Made by a program: the position numbers and the translations under genes. A model generated the notes under the pieces. That model did no database searches, had not been told where the DNA came from, and was given only the letters and a program-made list of their open reading frames with translations. Shown here in pieces: positions 36,810-49,745 of a stretch of DNA of 64,000 bases. The stretch lies in contig CAJFVJ010000002.1 in the NCBI GenBank assembly GCA_904420445.1, positions 62,001 through 126,000 of the forward strand, written 5' to 3'. The DNA comes from Candidatus Adamsella avium (GTDB taxonomy: Bacteria > Cyanobacteriota > Vampirovibrionia > Gastranaerophilales > CAJFVJ01). The stretch's first letter is position 1; every line of letters begins with the position of its first letter.

Positions 36810-38153
36810 TTAACTTTCTATCATAATGTTACTTGAAAGACGCTGCGGAATTTCATCATCCGAAACAAGATCTTCATAAGTTTCTCTTTTTATAATGATA
36901 TCAGATTGCGCATTTTTTACAAGTACTGCAGCCGGACGAAGTGTTCGGTTATAGTTGCTGGACATAGAATATCCGTATGCTCCGGTGTTGAAAACACACA
37001 AAATATCTCCTTCTTCTGGATGAGGAAGTTTGATATCACGTATCAAAATATCTCCTGATTCGCAGTATCTGCCTGCAATTGTAACTTCTTCATCACATTC
37101 TTCGTTTGCTTTGTTTGCAATTACGGCTGTATATTTTGCCTGATACATTGACGGACGAGGGTTGTCAGCCATTCCGCCATCGACAGCCACGTATCTTCTG
37201 CCTTTAGGCACTTGCTTTGAGCTTCCTATTGTATATATAGTAACTCCTGCTGTTCCGACGATGCTTCTGCCGGGTTCAAGATAAATTGTCGGATGCTCTA
37301 GATTGTACTCTTTGCAGTGGACATCTATCGAGCGGATTATTACATCTGCTATTGTTTCAACAGACGGCGGCATATCAGCTTCCGTATAAGTTATACCAAG
37401 ACCTCCTCCGAGGTTTATTTCTTCAAGGTGAATGTTGTGGACTTCTTTTATTCTTCTGATTTCTTTCAGAATTACTCCGACTTCATCATAATAAACCTGA
37501 GTTTCAAAAATTTGGGAGCCGATATGAGCGTGCAATCCTACGAGATTCAGGTTATTATATTGTTCTTTTATAAGGTCGATTGCTTCATCAAGCTGTGTTA
37601 AATCAAAACCGAATTTTGAATCAAGGTGTCCTGTCTGGATGTATTCATGGGTGTGGCATTCTATCCCCGGTGTAATTCTAAGGAAGATATCAACGACTTT
37701 ATTTTTTGATTTCGCCAGATTATCAAGTAGTGCAAGCTCGAGGAAGTTGTCGACGGAATATCTTCCTATGTTGTAGTCAAGCGCCATCTCTAGTTCATCT
37801 ATTGATTTGTTGTTGCCGTTGAGAAGAACATGAGACATATCAAAGCCTGCGCTGTAAGCTGTATACATTTCTCCGCCTGAAACTGTGTCAAGACCGAAAC
37901 CTTCCTCTTTGAGAATTGCACATAAAGCTTTTGTCATGAAAGCTTTTGATGCGAACATGAAATTAGACTTTTCGTATTTTGCAAAAGCTTTTTTGTATTC
38001 ATGACACATACTTCTGATGGTGTCTTCATCATAAATATAAAGAGGTGTGTCATATTTTTCAGCCAGCTCAACAAGGTCACATCCTCCTATGCAGAGATGA
38101 CCTTGCTCGTTTATTTCTGTTGTTATCGGTTTTATTCCTTGATTTACGCTCAT
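36810..38153 (-). CDS. lysA: Diaminopimelate decarboxylase
   Basis: Last step of lysine synthesis from meso-DAP, using PLP. It has 447 residues; the PLP lysine is in FMFASKAF, followed by HAHIGSQ, the NLGGGLGITY loop, EPGRSIVG and the YCESGDIL substrate motif. It is the first gene of the lysA-dacA-permease-radical SAM run. No lysine riboswitch was recognised in the approximately 250 bases upstream. Confidence 0.95.
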   Translation of the reverse strand: MSVNQGIKPITTEINEQGHLCIGGCDLVELAEKYDTPLYIYDEDTIRSMCHEYKKAFAKYEKSNFMFASKAFMTKALCAILKEEGFGLDTVSGGEMYTAYSAGFDMSHVLLNGNNKSIDELEMALDYNIGRYSVDNFLELALLDNLAKSKNKVVDIFLRITPGIECHTHEYIQTGHLDSKFGFDLTQLDEAIDLIKEQYNNLNLVGLHAHIGSQIFETQVYYDEVGVILKEIRRIKEVHNIHLEEINLGGGLGITYTEADMPPSVETIADVIIRSIDVHCKEYNLEHPTIYLEPGRSIVGTAGVTIYTIGSSKQVPKGRRYVAVDGGMADNPRPSMYQAKYTAVIANKANEECDEEVTIAGRYCESGDILIRDIKLPHPEEGDILCVFNTGAYGYSMSSNYNRTLRPAAVLVKNAQSDIIIKRETYEDLVSDDEIPQRLSSNIMIES

Positions 38154-38403
38154 TCTTTCATGTCCCTTCTTCTTTAATTATTCGGATTTTTCATAATTTT
38201 AACATTAAAATATTCAGAAAAATACTACTATAATCGGAGAAAATTTTATTTGTCGTTAATTGTAACAAATCTTTACACAAGTTTAAATATTTACAGCATT
38301 ATATGTATTTATGAAAAAAAAATATGCCTATTTAATAAAATATAGTAATATGTTACGTATCAGAATATAAAATTAACCAAAGTTTGGATAAGAGGGAACA
38401 AAA

Positions 38404-39720
38404 ATGAATTTCAAGAAAAAGTGTATTTCAATGGTTCTGGCGTTCTTTATGCTTATGATAAACATAACGCCGGCGCTTGCGGTTGCGTTTGATGACGTAC
38501 CAGCAGATTATTGGGCTTATGAAGCAATTGAATCTGTGTCTAACGATCAGGTTATGAACGGTTATAAAGACAACACATTCAAACCTGAAGGCACTGTTAA
38601 GAGGGTTGACTTCACAAAAATGCTTCTGAAGGCAATCGGGCATGATGATATAGATATTGAAACAAACAATATTTTCCAGGATTTGGCTTCAGGTAACTAC
38701 GGTTATGAAGATATCATGAGAACAAAACAACTCGGTTTGGTCTATGGTTATCCTGATAAGAAATTTAAACCGAGCCAGAATATCACAAAAGCAGAAGTAT
38801 CTTCAATTCTGAGCCATATTACAAAAGGCGAAGCTCAAGACCCTGCAACTCTTGACAGGTTCTTTGATAAGAATGATGTTCCGAACTGGGCATTTGAAGC
38901 TTATACAAAGTGTGTAGAAAACAATTTGTATGTAAACTATCCTGATGAAAACATGCTGACTCCGAATAGGGATGCAACAAGAGCTGAGATAGCCGTTTTG
39001 CTTTATAAAATAAGAAAAGCAATGAATCTCGTAGAGGATCAATACAAAGGTGATGCCGCTCCTGTTGAACAAAAAGAATACCTCATCAGAACAGAACATC
39101 TGAATCAGGTGCCTGAAGCTGATGAGCATATTGTTCAGATTACAAACCTTAGACAAATTGTTCTTGCTAAAAATATTATCAAAGCTAACTTCAAACAAAA
39201 ATTTAACTCAAATGAAGTAAAAATGGGCGACCTCGTTGAATTTGATATTCCTAAGAACATCTACACTGATGAAGGGACTCTTACATTCCCAGCAGGGACT
39301 GTTCTTGTTGCAGAAGTTAATTATCTCGAAAAACCGAAGATGCTTAACAAAAGCGGTGCAGTAGGACTTATCTTCAAAGATATGGTTCTTCCTTCCGGTC
39401 AGGTTGTTCCTTTTGAAGGCAGAGCAGTCGAAACAAAAGACGTTGATATCCTCAAAAGAGGCGGATGGGCAAGCGCTGCAAAAGTTGCTAAGTTCACTGC
39501 AATCGGAACAGCTGTCGGTACTGTAGGAGGTCTTGCTATCGGCAGAATGAGCACTAATGATAATAACACAGGTAAAGGTGCTATCATAGGTCTTTGTATC
39601 GGTGCCGGTACAGGTCTGCTGCTCGGTTTGATTACACCTGGTGTTCCTTACAAAGCTAATCAGGGCGATGAAATTATGGTAGAACTTACACAAGATTTGA
39701 GTCTTGATATCGCTCTGTAA
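38404..39720 (+). CDS. SLH-domain surface protein with C-terminal beta module
   Basis: A 438-residue secreted protein: a signal peptide of about 27 residues (ends PALAVA), then three SLH domains (about 29-76, 90-137, 152-205) that bind cell-wall polymers, then a C-terminal module (about residues 272-435) with a glycine-rich hydrophobic core. In cyanobacteria-like lineages SLH proteins also anchor the outer membrane to peptidoglycan. The module resembles one in the 356-residue protein at 42.1 kb. It is followed by a terminator and is monocistronic. Confidence 0.85.
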   Translation: MNFKKKCISMVLAFFMLMINITPALAVAFDDVPADYWAYEAIESVSNDQVMNGYKDNTFKPEGTVKRVDFTKMLLKAIGHDDIDIETNNIFQDLASGNYGYEDIMRTKQLGLVYGYPDKKFKPSQNITKAEVSSILSHITKGEAQDPATLDRFFDKNDVPNWAFEAYTKCVENNLYVNYPDENMLTPNRDATRAEIAVLLYKIRKAMNLVEDQYKGDAAPVEQKEYLIRTEHLNQVPEADEHIVQITNLRQIVLAKNIIKANFKQKFNSNEVKMGDLVEFDIPKNIYTDEGTLTFPAGTVLVAEVNYLEKPKMLNKSGAVGLIFKDMVLPSGQVVPFEGRAVETKDVDILKRGGWASAAKVAKFTAIGTAVGTVGGLAIGRMSTNDNNTGKGAIIGLCIGAGTGLLLGLITPGVPYKANQGDEIMVELTQDLSLDIAL

Positions 39721-39741
39721 TTCTTGAAATTCAAATCTTAT

Positions 39742-39783
39742 AAAAAGAGAATGACTTCTTCAAAAGAAGTCATTCTCTTTTTT
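39742..39783 (+). terminator. Terminator after the SLH gene
   Basis: A long stem (AAAAGAGAATGACTTCTT / AGAAGTCATTCTCTTTT) with a T-run, 23 bases past the stop. Confidence 0.88.
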
Positions 39784-39873
39784 CTACACTTATTTTACAG
39801 GAAGATTATACAGTTTTGAGGGCAATAGCTTGATTTTCGATGGAGGGTTTTACATAACATCCTAAACTTGCAT

Positions 39874-39906
39874 AAAAAAAGCATCCTGCAAAACAGGATG
39901 CTTTTC
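39874..39906 (-). terminator. Terminator after gdhA
   Basis: AAAAGCATCCTG/CAGGATGCTTTT with a T-run on the minus strand, 17 bases past the gdhA stop. Confidence 0.85.
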
Positions 39907-39922
39907 GTTTTGGAGTTGAACC

Positions 39923-41278
<1,356 letters not shown>

Positions 41279-41368
41279 TTATTCTCACTCCTTAGCATTT
41301 TTTCGCGGGGTCAATTATAGCATAAACAATTTTAAATTTAAAATTATTTCTGAAAGGGTGCTTTTAAA

Positions 41369-41398
41369 TTGACAAAAAAAGCGTGATTTAAATATAAT
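41369..41398 (+). promoter_or_regulatory. Sigma70-type promoter for the M48 peptidase operon
   Basis: A consensus TTGACA at 41369-41374 and TATAAT at 41393-41398, 18 bases apart, 32 bases before the M48 start. Confidence 0.75.
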
Positions 41399-41430
41399 CT
41401 AGGAGTGAGTTAAAGAAAGACGGGTTTGGT

Positions 41431-42132
41431 ATGAAAAAAGTTTTAGTTTTATTATTTTTATTGTTTTTTACAAATTTGAACGCTTATGCGGGGTCTGATT
41501 ATTTGTTTTTGGATAAGGAAACAAAATATCAGAAAAAAATCATGGAGATGGGATTTCGCATTCTGAATGCAAACAGAATAGATAAAAGAATGACCTTCAG
41601 CTATGATACAAATAAGGATGTAAACGCTTATACTTACGGCGGGGCAAAAAACATAGTTATCTGTAAAGGTCTGCTGCCTTATTTTGATGATGATAATGAA
41701 TTGGCTGCAATATTGAGTCATGAAATTGCCCATGGAATGGATTATCATGACGGTTTTTTCAAATCGGTGGCTATGGGGTTTGCACCGAAAAAATATGAAG
41801 AAAAAGCGGACAAACAAGCTGTCGACTATATGGTGACAGCCGGTTATAATCCTGTTGCATTGATTATTGTGCTTAATAAAATATCAGGGGAGAAAAAGGG
41901 AATATCTTCATGGTTTTCGACTCATCCAGCAGGTTCAAGAAGACTTGTCCTAATTTATGAATATATCTACAAAAAATACCCTGGATATCTCGTTGACAAC
42001 GATTATAGAAGAAATTTGTATTATCAGAATTTCCTTTTGATATCAAAGGATGACCGTGAAAAAATCAGAGAGAGAGAGTTGAAAAAAATAGAAAAAAACA
42101 GAAAAAAGAATGAAAAAAAAGAAGCTGTCTAA
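41431..42132 (+). CDS. Secreted M48-family metallopeptidase
   Basis: A 233-residue protein with a signal peptide (about 20 residues, ending NAYA). The zinc-binding HExxH is HEIAH at 97-101 and the third ligand is E124 in EEKADKQAVDYM, the M48 arrangement. The C-terminal tail is very lysine/glutamate-rich. Likely a periplasmic protease or chaperone-protease of the BepA/LoiP type. First in an operon with two following genes, four bases apart; its consensus promoter suggests strong expression. Confidence 0.88.
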   Translation: MKKVLVLLFLLFFTNLNAYAGSDYLFLDKETKYQKKIMEMGFRILNANRIDKRMTFSYDTNKDVNAYTYGGAKNIVICKGLLPYFDDDNELAAILSHEIAHGMDYHDGFFKSVAMGFAPKKYEEKADKQAVDYMVTAGYNPVALIIVLNKISGEKKGISSWFSTHPAGSRRLVLIYEYIYKKYPGYLVDNDYRRNLYYQNFLLISKDDREKIRERELKKIEKNRKKNEKKEAV

Positions 42133-42135
42133 AAA

Positions 42136-43206
42136 ATGAATAAGAAGACTTTTTATATTTCTTTGATAATTTTTTTCTCCGTATTTTTTCATAATCAGGC
42201 TTTGGCTTCTCAAACCCGTCTGTACGGAAATATAATATTGCCTGAAATTCCGAAAAATCAAGAAGAACAACCTGCTTTAACAGAAAAAGAAAAGAAAAAA
42301 GAACATCCTCCGGAGGTTGATGAAGCTTCAGTTATAGAAGATGAATTGATTCTTCTGCTTGATGAGAAGGATTTTTCAGAAACCAAAAGGTCTTACACTC
42401 CTCTTGTTTATGATGATGAGCTGATTGAACAGCTAAGAAACATAAGATTCGAACCTGTTGAACCGGAAAAATCCTATAATCCTGAAGAGGATATTATAGA
42501 AGATGAAGTCATAAAAGAAAAATTCGCAGGACGCAGGGTTTATAAACAAAGACATGTTGACCTCCCTCCGATAGAAGACAACTACCTCCTTGTTCCAAAG
42601 GACAGAAGTCTTGAGAAAGTGACATACACTCCGAGGATAATTGATGAAAACTCAAGAGAAATAAAGGTGAGGGTATCTGCCCCGAGTTCTTATGTCGTCA
42701 GTATTCTTGCAAAAGATGAAGCGAAGAAAAAAGAAGGGAGAGCACCGAAGTTTTATCTGAACACAACTGATATCGGTGATAAAATAATTTTCAAAACGGA
42801 GGATGATGTCAAAAAAGACGGGAAAGTTTTTATTAAAGAAGGGACAGAGGTTGTCGGGATTATCGGAAATGTTACCCCGCCCGTATCAGGTGGCGGAGGG
42901 GCTGAACTTGTGCTTGAAAATTTCAAAACACGGGATGTATACGGAAATGAGATAAAACTCAACGGCAAAATTATTGTCAAAGGGATGAACACATCTTTCT
43001 TTCAGCATGTTATAAGCTATGCAGGCATACCGTTTACCTTCGGGGCAAGCACATTTATTATGTATTCTCCAGGAGGTCCGGCCACACTGAAAGCAAATAA
43101 AGGATATACTCTGTTTTATGAAGAAGAAGTGAAAGATACTGACAACGGGGAAAAAGAGGAAATAACAAATACAGATGATACGGTTTCTGAATCTGAAAAA
43201 AATTAA
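42136..43206 (+). CDS. Secreted protein with a C-terminal module like that of the SLH protein
   Basis: A 356-residue protein starting with a signal segment ([17 protein letters not shown]). After a low-complexity, acid-rich region (residues 35-190) comes a C-terminal module at about 215-332. Its sequence [18 protein letters not shown] and a final KANKGYTL parallel G-D-L-V-E-F-D-I, G-T-V-L-V-A-E-V and KANQGDEI of the SLH protein. No named family is recognised. It starts three bases after the M48 stop, and its stop overlaps the next gene by 32 bases. Confidence 0.65.
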   Translation: MNKKTFYISLIIFFSVFFHNQALASQTRLYGNIILPEIPKNQEEQPALTEKEKKKEHPPEVDEASVIEDELILLLDEKDFSETKRSYTPLVYDDELIEQLRNIRFEPVEPEKSYNPEEDIIEDEVIKEKFAGRRVYKQRHVDLPPIEDNYLLVPKDRSLEKVTYTPRIIDENSREIKVRVSAPSSYVVSILAKDEAKKKEGRAPKFYLNTTDIGDKIIFKTEDDVKKDGKVFIKEGTEVVGIIGNVTPPVSGGGGAELVLENFKTRDVYGNEIKLNGKIIVKGMNTSFFQHVISYAGIPFTFGASTFIMYSPGGPATLKANKGYTLFYEEEVKDTDNGEKEEITNTDDTVSESEKN

Positions 43207-44269
43207 TGAAAGATACGAACCCGAGATAACTTCGAGAGTGAATAAAGTTATCAAAAGCGGGTGGTATGTCCTTGGAGAAGAGGTTGAAAATTTTGAGAAA
43301 AATTTTGCAGCATATTGCGGTGCGAAATTTGCGGTTTCATGTGCAAACGGGCTTGATGCACTAAGGTTAATCATAGCTGCCTACGGCTTTGGGTGCGGGG
43401 ATGAAATAATCGTTCCCGCTAATACTTATATCGCCTCGATTCTTGCTATATCTCAAAACGGATGCACTCCTGTTCTTGTTGAACCTGATGAAAGAACATA
43501 CAACATAGATTTAGAGCTTATAGAAAGCAAAATTACCGGGAGAACAAAAGCTATAATGCCCGTGCATCTTTACGGGCAGGCTGTTGAGATGAGGAAAATT
43601 TTCTGGCTTGCAAAAAAATATAATCTGAAGATAATCGAAGATGCCGCTCAGGCGCATGGTGCTTCTTATAACGGAGTGAAAACGGGACATCTAGGGGATG
43701 CTGCTGGGTTTAGTTTTTATCCAGGGAAAAACCTCGGATGTCTTGGCGACGGCGGCTGTGTGACGACTGATGATGAGCAGCTCGCATCAAGAATAAGGGT
43801 TTTGAGAAACTACGGTTCTGATAGAAAATACCACCATATTGCAAAAGGCTTTAACTCTCGTCTTGATGAAATTCAGGCTGCTGTTCTTGATGTCAAGCTC
43901 AAGAAGCTTGATGAAGACAATCAAAGAAGAAGGCAGATAGCAGCATTTTACCGTAAGAACATAAAAAATCCCGCATTGATTCTTCCTGAAACTTATGAAG
44001 AAACGGCGCATGTGTGGCATTTGTTTGTCATAAGATGTCAAAAAAGAGATGAACTTCAAAAATATCTCAAAGAAAAAGGAATTGAAACGCTTGTACACTA
44101 TCCGATACCTCCTCATAGACAGCTTGCGTATGAAGAGATGAAAAAAGAAAGTTTTCCTATCAGCGAGAGAATTCACAACGAAGTGTTGAGTCTTCCGATG
44201 TCGCAGGTAATTGAGGAGGATGAGGCTGGTTATGTTGTTGAAGTTTTGAACGATTGGGGCGGGTGTTAG
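43175..44269 (+). CDS. DegT/DnrJ/EryC1/StrS family sugar aminotransferase
   Basis: A PLP-dependent aminotransferase making an amino sugar nucleotide, 364 residues. The N-terminus [18 protein letters not shown] fits the family pattern, so the ATG 32 bases inside the upstream gene is accepted. The PLP lysine is K185 in [29 protein letters not shown] is conserved. It likely makes a 3- or 4-amino-4,6-dideoxyhexose for surface polysaccharide. Last gene of the M48 operon. Confidence 0.88.
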   Translation: MIRFLNLKKINERYEPEITSRVNKVIKSGWYVLGEEVENFEKNFAAYCGAKFAVSCANGLDALRLIIAAYGFGCGDEIIVPANTYIASILAISQNGCTPVLVEPDERTYNIDLELIESKITGRTKAIMPVHLYGQAVEMRKIFWLAKKYNLKIIEDAAQAHGASYNGVKTGHLGDAAGFSFYPGKNLGCLGDGGCVTTDDEQLASRIRVLRNYGSDRKYHHIAKGFNSRLDEIQAAVLDVKLKKLDEDNQRRRQIAAFYRKNIKNPALILPETYEETAHVWHLFVIRCQKRDELQKYLKEKGIETLVHYPIPPHRQLAYEEMKKESFPISERIHNEVLSLPMSQVIEEDEAGYVVEVLNDWGGC

Positions 44270-45279
44270 TCGACTTTGTTTTTTATTTTCCCCGAAAGAA
44301 AGGCGTTGATGTTTTCTATTGTTGTAGAAAGTATTCTGTTAATTGCTTCTTTTGTGTTGTAGGCAATATGCGGGGTGATGATGACATTTTCCATCTGGAA
44401 AAGTCTTGTATTGAGGATGGTATCTTTTAGTTTTTCAGAGTTCAGCATGCTTATATCAGAGAGATAGTCTGTGTCTGAGATTGTTTCCTCTGATTCGAGA
44501 ACATCAAGTCCTGCGCCTGATATTTCTTTGTTGATGAGGGCGTTATAGAGCGCCTGTGTGTCAATAAGCTCTCCTCTTGCCGTGTTTATTAGGATTGAAG
44601 ATGGTTTCATTTTTTTAAAGCTGTCTTCTGAGAACATGTGAAAGTTGTCTTTTGTCAGCGGGGAGTGCAGGGATATAAAGTCTGAATTTGCAAGCAGGGT
44701 ATCAAAGTCAGTGTATTCGACTTCATATTTGTCGATGAGTTCATCTCTTTGATTTATGTCATAACCTAGGATATTCATATCAAATCCGTAGGATATCCTT
44801 GCAAATTCAGCGCCGATTGCGCCTAGTCCGATTATGCCTACTGTTTTTCCTCCAAGTTCTATGCCTATTGTTTCAAGAGGGTTAATGTTCATATTCCTGA
44901 AGTCGATGCAGGCTTTTGTGATTTTTCTGCATACATCAAGCATAAGTCCGAAGGCAAATTCTGCTACGCTTTTGTTTCCATAATTCGGTGTATTCACAAC
45001 AGAGATATTGTGTTCTTTGCAGTAGTCGAGGTCAATGTGATTAAAACCGACAGACCTGAGCGCTATGAGTTTGAGGTTTGAGAAGTTTTTGAGGATATCC
45101 CCGCTTACTCTTGAAGTTGTGAAACATGATATGATGTCAGCGTCTTTTATGTCATCGTCAAGTTTTGAGATATCGTTGAGAGGATTTGGAAGCAGGTAGT
45201 AGTCATATTTCCCGTTGCAATTTTTTTGCAGGAAATCTTTTTCGTAGTCTTCTACGTCAAAAAATACGGCTTTTGTCAT
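44266..45279 (-). CDS. D-isomer-specific 2-hydroxyacid dehydrogenase
   Basis: An NAD-dependent oxidoreductase of the D-lactate/VanH type, 337 residues. The start at 45279 follows GGAGG by six bases; the open frame continues upstream without a ribosome site. Features are the nucleotide loop [26 protein letters not shown] (catalytic arginine), a Glu in LESEE and the catalytic histidine in PHIAYNT. Fermentative D-lactate formation is the simplest role. It overlaps the preceding aminotransferase stop by four bases on the opposite strand. Confidence 0.85.
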   Translation of the reverse strand: MTKAVFFDVEDYEKDFLQKNCNGKYDYYLLPNPLNDISKLDDDIKDADIISCFTTSRVSGDILKNFSNLKLIALRSVGFNHIDLDYCKEHNISVVNTPNYGNKSVAEFAFGLMLDVCRKITKACIDFRNMNINPLETIGIELGGKTVGIIGLGAIGAEFARISYGFDMNILGYDINQRDELIDKYEVEYTDFDTLLANSDFISLHSPLTKDNFHMFSEDSFKKMKPSSILINTARGELIDTQALYNALINKEISGAGLDVLESEETISDTDYLSDISMLNSEKLKDTILNTRLFQMENVIITPHIAYNTKEAINRILSTTIENINAFLSGKIKNKVD

Positions 45280-45424
45280 CAAAACCTCCGGAATCATGTG
45301 TTGCATGAAAAGTTTAGGCATCGGCTTTGAAAAATAAAACTGCCTCACCGGAGAGTTTTTGCGGGCTATTTTAATTTAGTATAAATTATATATATAAAAA
45401 ATTTTTTGTATTATTATAATATTT

Positions 45425-46440
<1,016 letters not shown>

Positions 46441-47397
46441 TCAAACCCTGAATGAGAACTCTCTGTATCCGACAGACTTGCATGAAGCATAGATGTCATC
46501 CATCTCTTTTTTGAGCGATTGATAGGTCGGAAATTTATCGAACAATTCCTGTTTCAGAAAATCAAAATAAGGGTTGTCTTCGGTGATTTCATAGAGCTTT
46601 TTGTTTCTTTCGCAGAGTTTTTCGTATGCTCTTTCATCACCTGGGCGGTCATTTTTATAAGAGTTGCAGTGTTTATGCACAGCGATTAGGTTCCATATTT
46701 CATCGCATGCGACGTAGTTGAAGGGAATAAAATGGTCTATGCTCAAATCTTTTCCGATTTTTTCTCCGCATATTCCGCAGGCATCCGAAAACAGAGGGGA
46801 TTTTTGGTCTGTGAAGAGTTTTTTGTATTTCTTCAAATCTTTTTTGCACAAGCTTCCTGAGAGTTTTGTGTATAGATTCGGGATAGAGTTGTATTTTTCA
46901 AGAAACTTCAAAAGAGAAAGAAAAACTGTGTCTTTGAGCAGCTCACGGGCATGGCGATCGGAGAGAAGAGAGAAAAATTCTTCTGACAGGATAATGTGTT
47001 TTTCTTTCATCGAATAAGAAAAAAACTCGTTCCCCCCTTCAAAACTTGAAACGGCTCTATTCTCAAAGCAGCTTAAGGGGCATGCGAAAAACAGCTTTTC
47101 GTTTTGTTTTAGCAGATAGATGAAGTCATCTTCGCACAGGTACCTCAGATGTTTTTTATCAGAATAATCACTGATATTTTGGAGTACTCTTGGTTGTTTT
47201 CCAGATGATTTTTCTGTGATTTTATATCTGAGCATATTGAAATAAAAAGGGATGATAAACCTCATCAGCTCATCAAAACGGTATTTATTCTTCCCTTTTT
47301 TGAAGCAGAAGATAAAAGACAGCGCAAGAACATATTTATAAGATGAGTTATTCCTGTGGCTTATCAGAAATTTGAATTTTTGAATGAGATTTTCCAT
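46441..47397 (-). CDS. HNH endonuclease domain protein
   Basis: A 318-residue protein whose C-terminal part has an HNH motif: C207, C210, D221-H222 (SIDHFIPF), N236, H241 and C244-N245 (HKHCNSYKND), matching the DHxxPx...N...C/H-x-x-C-N pattern. The N-terminal 200 residues are rich in Phe, Tyr and Leu and unrecognised. There is no adjacent methylase or DUF262 partner, so it may be a lone nuclease of a defence system. No clear ribosome site. Confidence 0.7.
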   Translation of the reverse strand: MENLIQKFKFLISHRNNSSYKYVLALSFIFCFKKGKNKYRFDELMRFIIPFYFNMLRYKITEKSSGKQPRVLQNISDYSDKKHLRYLCEDDFIYLLKQNEKLFFACPLSCFENRAVSSFEGGNEFFSYSMKEKHIILSEEFFSLLSDRHARELLKDTVFLSLLKFLEKYNSIPNLYTKLSGSLCKKDLKKYKKLFTDQKSPLFSDACGICGEKIGKDLSIDHFIPFNYVACDEIWNLIAVHKHCNSYKNDRPGDERAYEKLCERNKKLYEITEDNPYFDFLKQELFDKFPTYQSLKKEMDDIYASCKSVGYREFSFRV

Positions 47398-47554
47398 CTG
47401 AAAATTATCGGGGATTTTGGAGAAAAAAACAAGTTTTTATGAAGAAAAGAAATTTGAAGAGGGGAATAATCCGGTTTAATACCCTGATGAGGAATGCGTT
47501 TTTTTGATTTTCCAAAATACAATATGAAGCACATAAGAATGAGATGTTTTAAAT

Positions 47555-49744
47555 ATGTCGAAAATAAGCAGGGTATTGGCTCTAATTGCTCTTTTTGCCT
47601 TTTTGAATATAAGTTTTTTAAATCCTTCGTATGCTCAAAATTCTAAAGATAGCAAATATCCTGATTTTTCATATGAATTTCTCGGCGAAGATAAATATGA
47701 GAATTTTAACAGGAAGATGTTTGCCTTCAACTCAAAATTGAACAAATTTGTCATCTGTCCGATAAATGTCGTCTGGTCTTCGATTTGTCCAAAATATGTC
47801 ATGGAGAGAATACACTCCGCTCATAAAAACATCGAATATCCGAGGCGCCTTATCAGCTCTTTGATACAGCGGGATTTTAAGACAACAAAGAGTGAAACAG
47901 CCAGATTTTTGACCAATTCAACAATCGGGCTAGGCGGATTATATGATCCTGCACAAAAAATTTTCAAACTGGAACCACGTGATGAAGATATGGAGCAGGC
48001 TCTTTCAAAATGTAAGATAAAACAGGGACCGTATCTTGTTTTGCCTGTTGTTGCCTCATCAACTCCGAGGGGGCTTGCAGGCAGAGCGCTTGATGCCTCG
48101 CTTGACCCATCATCTTATATAGCAACTCCCGTTCTCGGTATGGTGAAAGCAGGGCTGGTCGTTAACAGAATGACTCTTATTCAGCCAATGAATATTCTTA
48201 TGGGCACGACATACGCTGATCCCTATGATGTGATGAAAAAACTTTATGCAATAGAACGCTATATCAAAAACAACAATCTTGATAGAAAAGAAAATATTAT
48301 AAAAACAGTTCAAAATGCTGATGGTACTATGCTTGCTTTCTATGAAGAAGAAAAAGTACTTGAAGATTATGAAAAAACGGAACTTTTCAGTATTCAAAAT
48401 ATTTCTGATAATCAAATAGCGCAAACAATTTCTGATGAGATAAACTGCTCTTTTGAGGATTTCTTTAAAGAACAAAAACAAAGTGCAATTATTCAACCGG
48501 AAATTCCGGTGTTTGAAAATGGTGAATTATTATCTCAAAATCTAGAAGAAGAGAGTCTTGAGCCTGATTTGATTCTTAATGATTATAATCCGCAGGGACC
48601 AGTATCAGACTCATTGAGGACTGTTTTGTTCAATATCCCTGAGGTTGATAAGTCGATGTGGAGCGAGCTGTCTTTATGGAACAGGAGTTTTTTCAAAAGG
48701 ATAAAAACCTCTTCGGTTAACATTATTCCTCCTAGAGAAGACTATTCTTTCAGATATATTATGCAAAAAGACAAAAACTCACCTGTGGCAATAATTTACC
48801 CGTCGATAGGCGAGGGATCTATGTCGCATCATTCGGGAATTTTTGCAAAGATATTTTATGACCTCGGATATTCTGTCATCATACAGGGGAGTCATTTTCA
48901 CTGGGCTTTTGTCAAGAGTATGCCAAAGAGTTATAAACCCGGGATACTTCCTCAGGATGCGTATTATTTGAGGATGACGACTGCAAAAATAATTGAAAAA
49001 CTTCAGGAAAAATACAACTGCAAGTTCAAAAACAAAATACTTTTAGGCACCTCTTTCGGTGCGATGGCTGCATTGTTTGTTGCAAATCTTGAGGAGGAGA
49101 AAAATATCCTCGGAATATCAAAGTTTATCGCAATTTGTCCGCCTGTTGAGCTAACATATTCGATGAAGCAGGCTGATAAAAACAATGAGGGCTTTCTCAA
49201 TGATAATATAAAAGAAGCAGCCTCACTTACCGCTGCAAAAGTTTTTGATGTATTGAATTCAGATGGAGTATCTGTTGATAAATTTCAATCTTTTTCTGAA
49301 GATGAGGCGAAGCTGATATCTGGTTTTATTATGAGGCAGAAGCTCTCTGATTTGATTTTTACTCTTGAAGAAACTCCTACAATCAGAAAAACCGGTATTT
49401 ATGAAACAATAAATAACATGTCTTATCAGGATTATGCAGAGAAATATCTTGTTGAAGAACAAGGGTATTCTCATGACAGTCTTGCCTATGAATCAAGTCT
49501 TCACTATATATCACATTATCTTTCGAGCGGGCATAATTACAAAATTTATCATGCGCTTGATGATTATTTTGTAACTCCAGAGCATTTGAAGAAGCTCAGA
49601 GAATATTCCGGAGATAAAATGGTTTTATTAAACCATGGCTCGCATTTGGGGTTTCTTTATCGAAGAGAGTTTATGGATGCGCTTCTTGAAGATATAAAGT
49701 CGGCGAAATTAAAAAATACAGATATGCTTGATGATTCTGTTTGA
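47555..49744 (+). CDS. MlaA (VacJ)-alpha/beta hydrolase fusion, exported
   Basis: A 729-residue protein. Residues 1-27 are a signal peptide (cleavage near SYA-Q), with no lipobox cysteine, unlike typical MlaA lipoproteins. Residues about 45-235 match MlaA/VacJ: YENFNRKMFAFN, NSTIGLGGLYDPA, QGPYLVLPVVASSTPRG, DPSSY. Residues about 405-710 form an alpha/beta hydrolase-like domain with G-T-S-F-G (S500), an acidic residue near D669 and a histidine near H697 (HGSHLGF). MlaA removes phospholipids from the outer leaflet of the outer membrane; the fused hydrolase suggests lipid processing, an inference. Confidence 0.85.
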   Translation: MSKISRVLALIALFAFLNISFLNPSYAQNSKDSKYPDFSYEFLGEDKYENFNRKMFAFNSKLNKFVICPINVVWSSICPKYVMERIHSAHKNIEYPRRLISSLIQRDFKTTKSETARFLTNSTIGLGGLYDPAQKIFKLEPRDEDMEQALSKCKIKQGPYLVLPVVASSTPRGLAGRALDASLDPSSYIATPVLGMVKAGLVVNRMTLIQPMNILMGTTYADPYDVMKKLYAIERYIKNNNLDRKENIIKTVQNADGTMLAFYEEEKVLEDYEKTELFSIQNISDNQIAQTISDEINCSFEDFFKEQKQSAIIQPEIPVFENGELLSQNLEEESLEPDLILNDYNPQGPVSDSLRTVLFNIPEVDKSMWSELSLWNRSFFKRIKTSSVNIIPPREDYSFRYIMQKDKNSPVAIIYPSIGEGSMSHHSGIFAKIFYDLGYSVIIQGSHFHWAFVKSMPKSYKPGILPQDAYYLRMTTAKIIEKLQEKYNCKFKNKILLGTSFGAMAALFVANLEEEKNILGISKFIAICPPVELTYSMKQADKNNEGFLNDNIKEAASLTAAKVFDVLNSDGVSVDKFQSFSEDEAKLISGFIMRQKLSDLIFTLEETPTIRKTGIYETINNMSYQDYAEKYLVEEQGYSHDSLAYESSLHYISHYLSSGHNYKIYHALDDYFVTPEHLKKLREYSGDKMVLLNHGSHLGFLYRREFMDALLEDIKSAKLKNTDMLDDSV

Positions 49745-49745
49745 A

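Noticed and set aside
38154-38403. Lysine riboswitch upstream of lysA or regulatory RNA before the SLH gene
   Set aside because: No conserved lysine-riboswitch helices or terminator were recognisable; only AT-rich text with weak promoter-like elements.
45280-45348. N-terminal extension of the D-2-hydroxyacid dehydrogenase (start at 45348)
   Set aside because: No ribosome site there; GGAGG six bases before the ATG at 45279 and alignment to the family start make the shorter form more likely.
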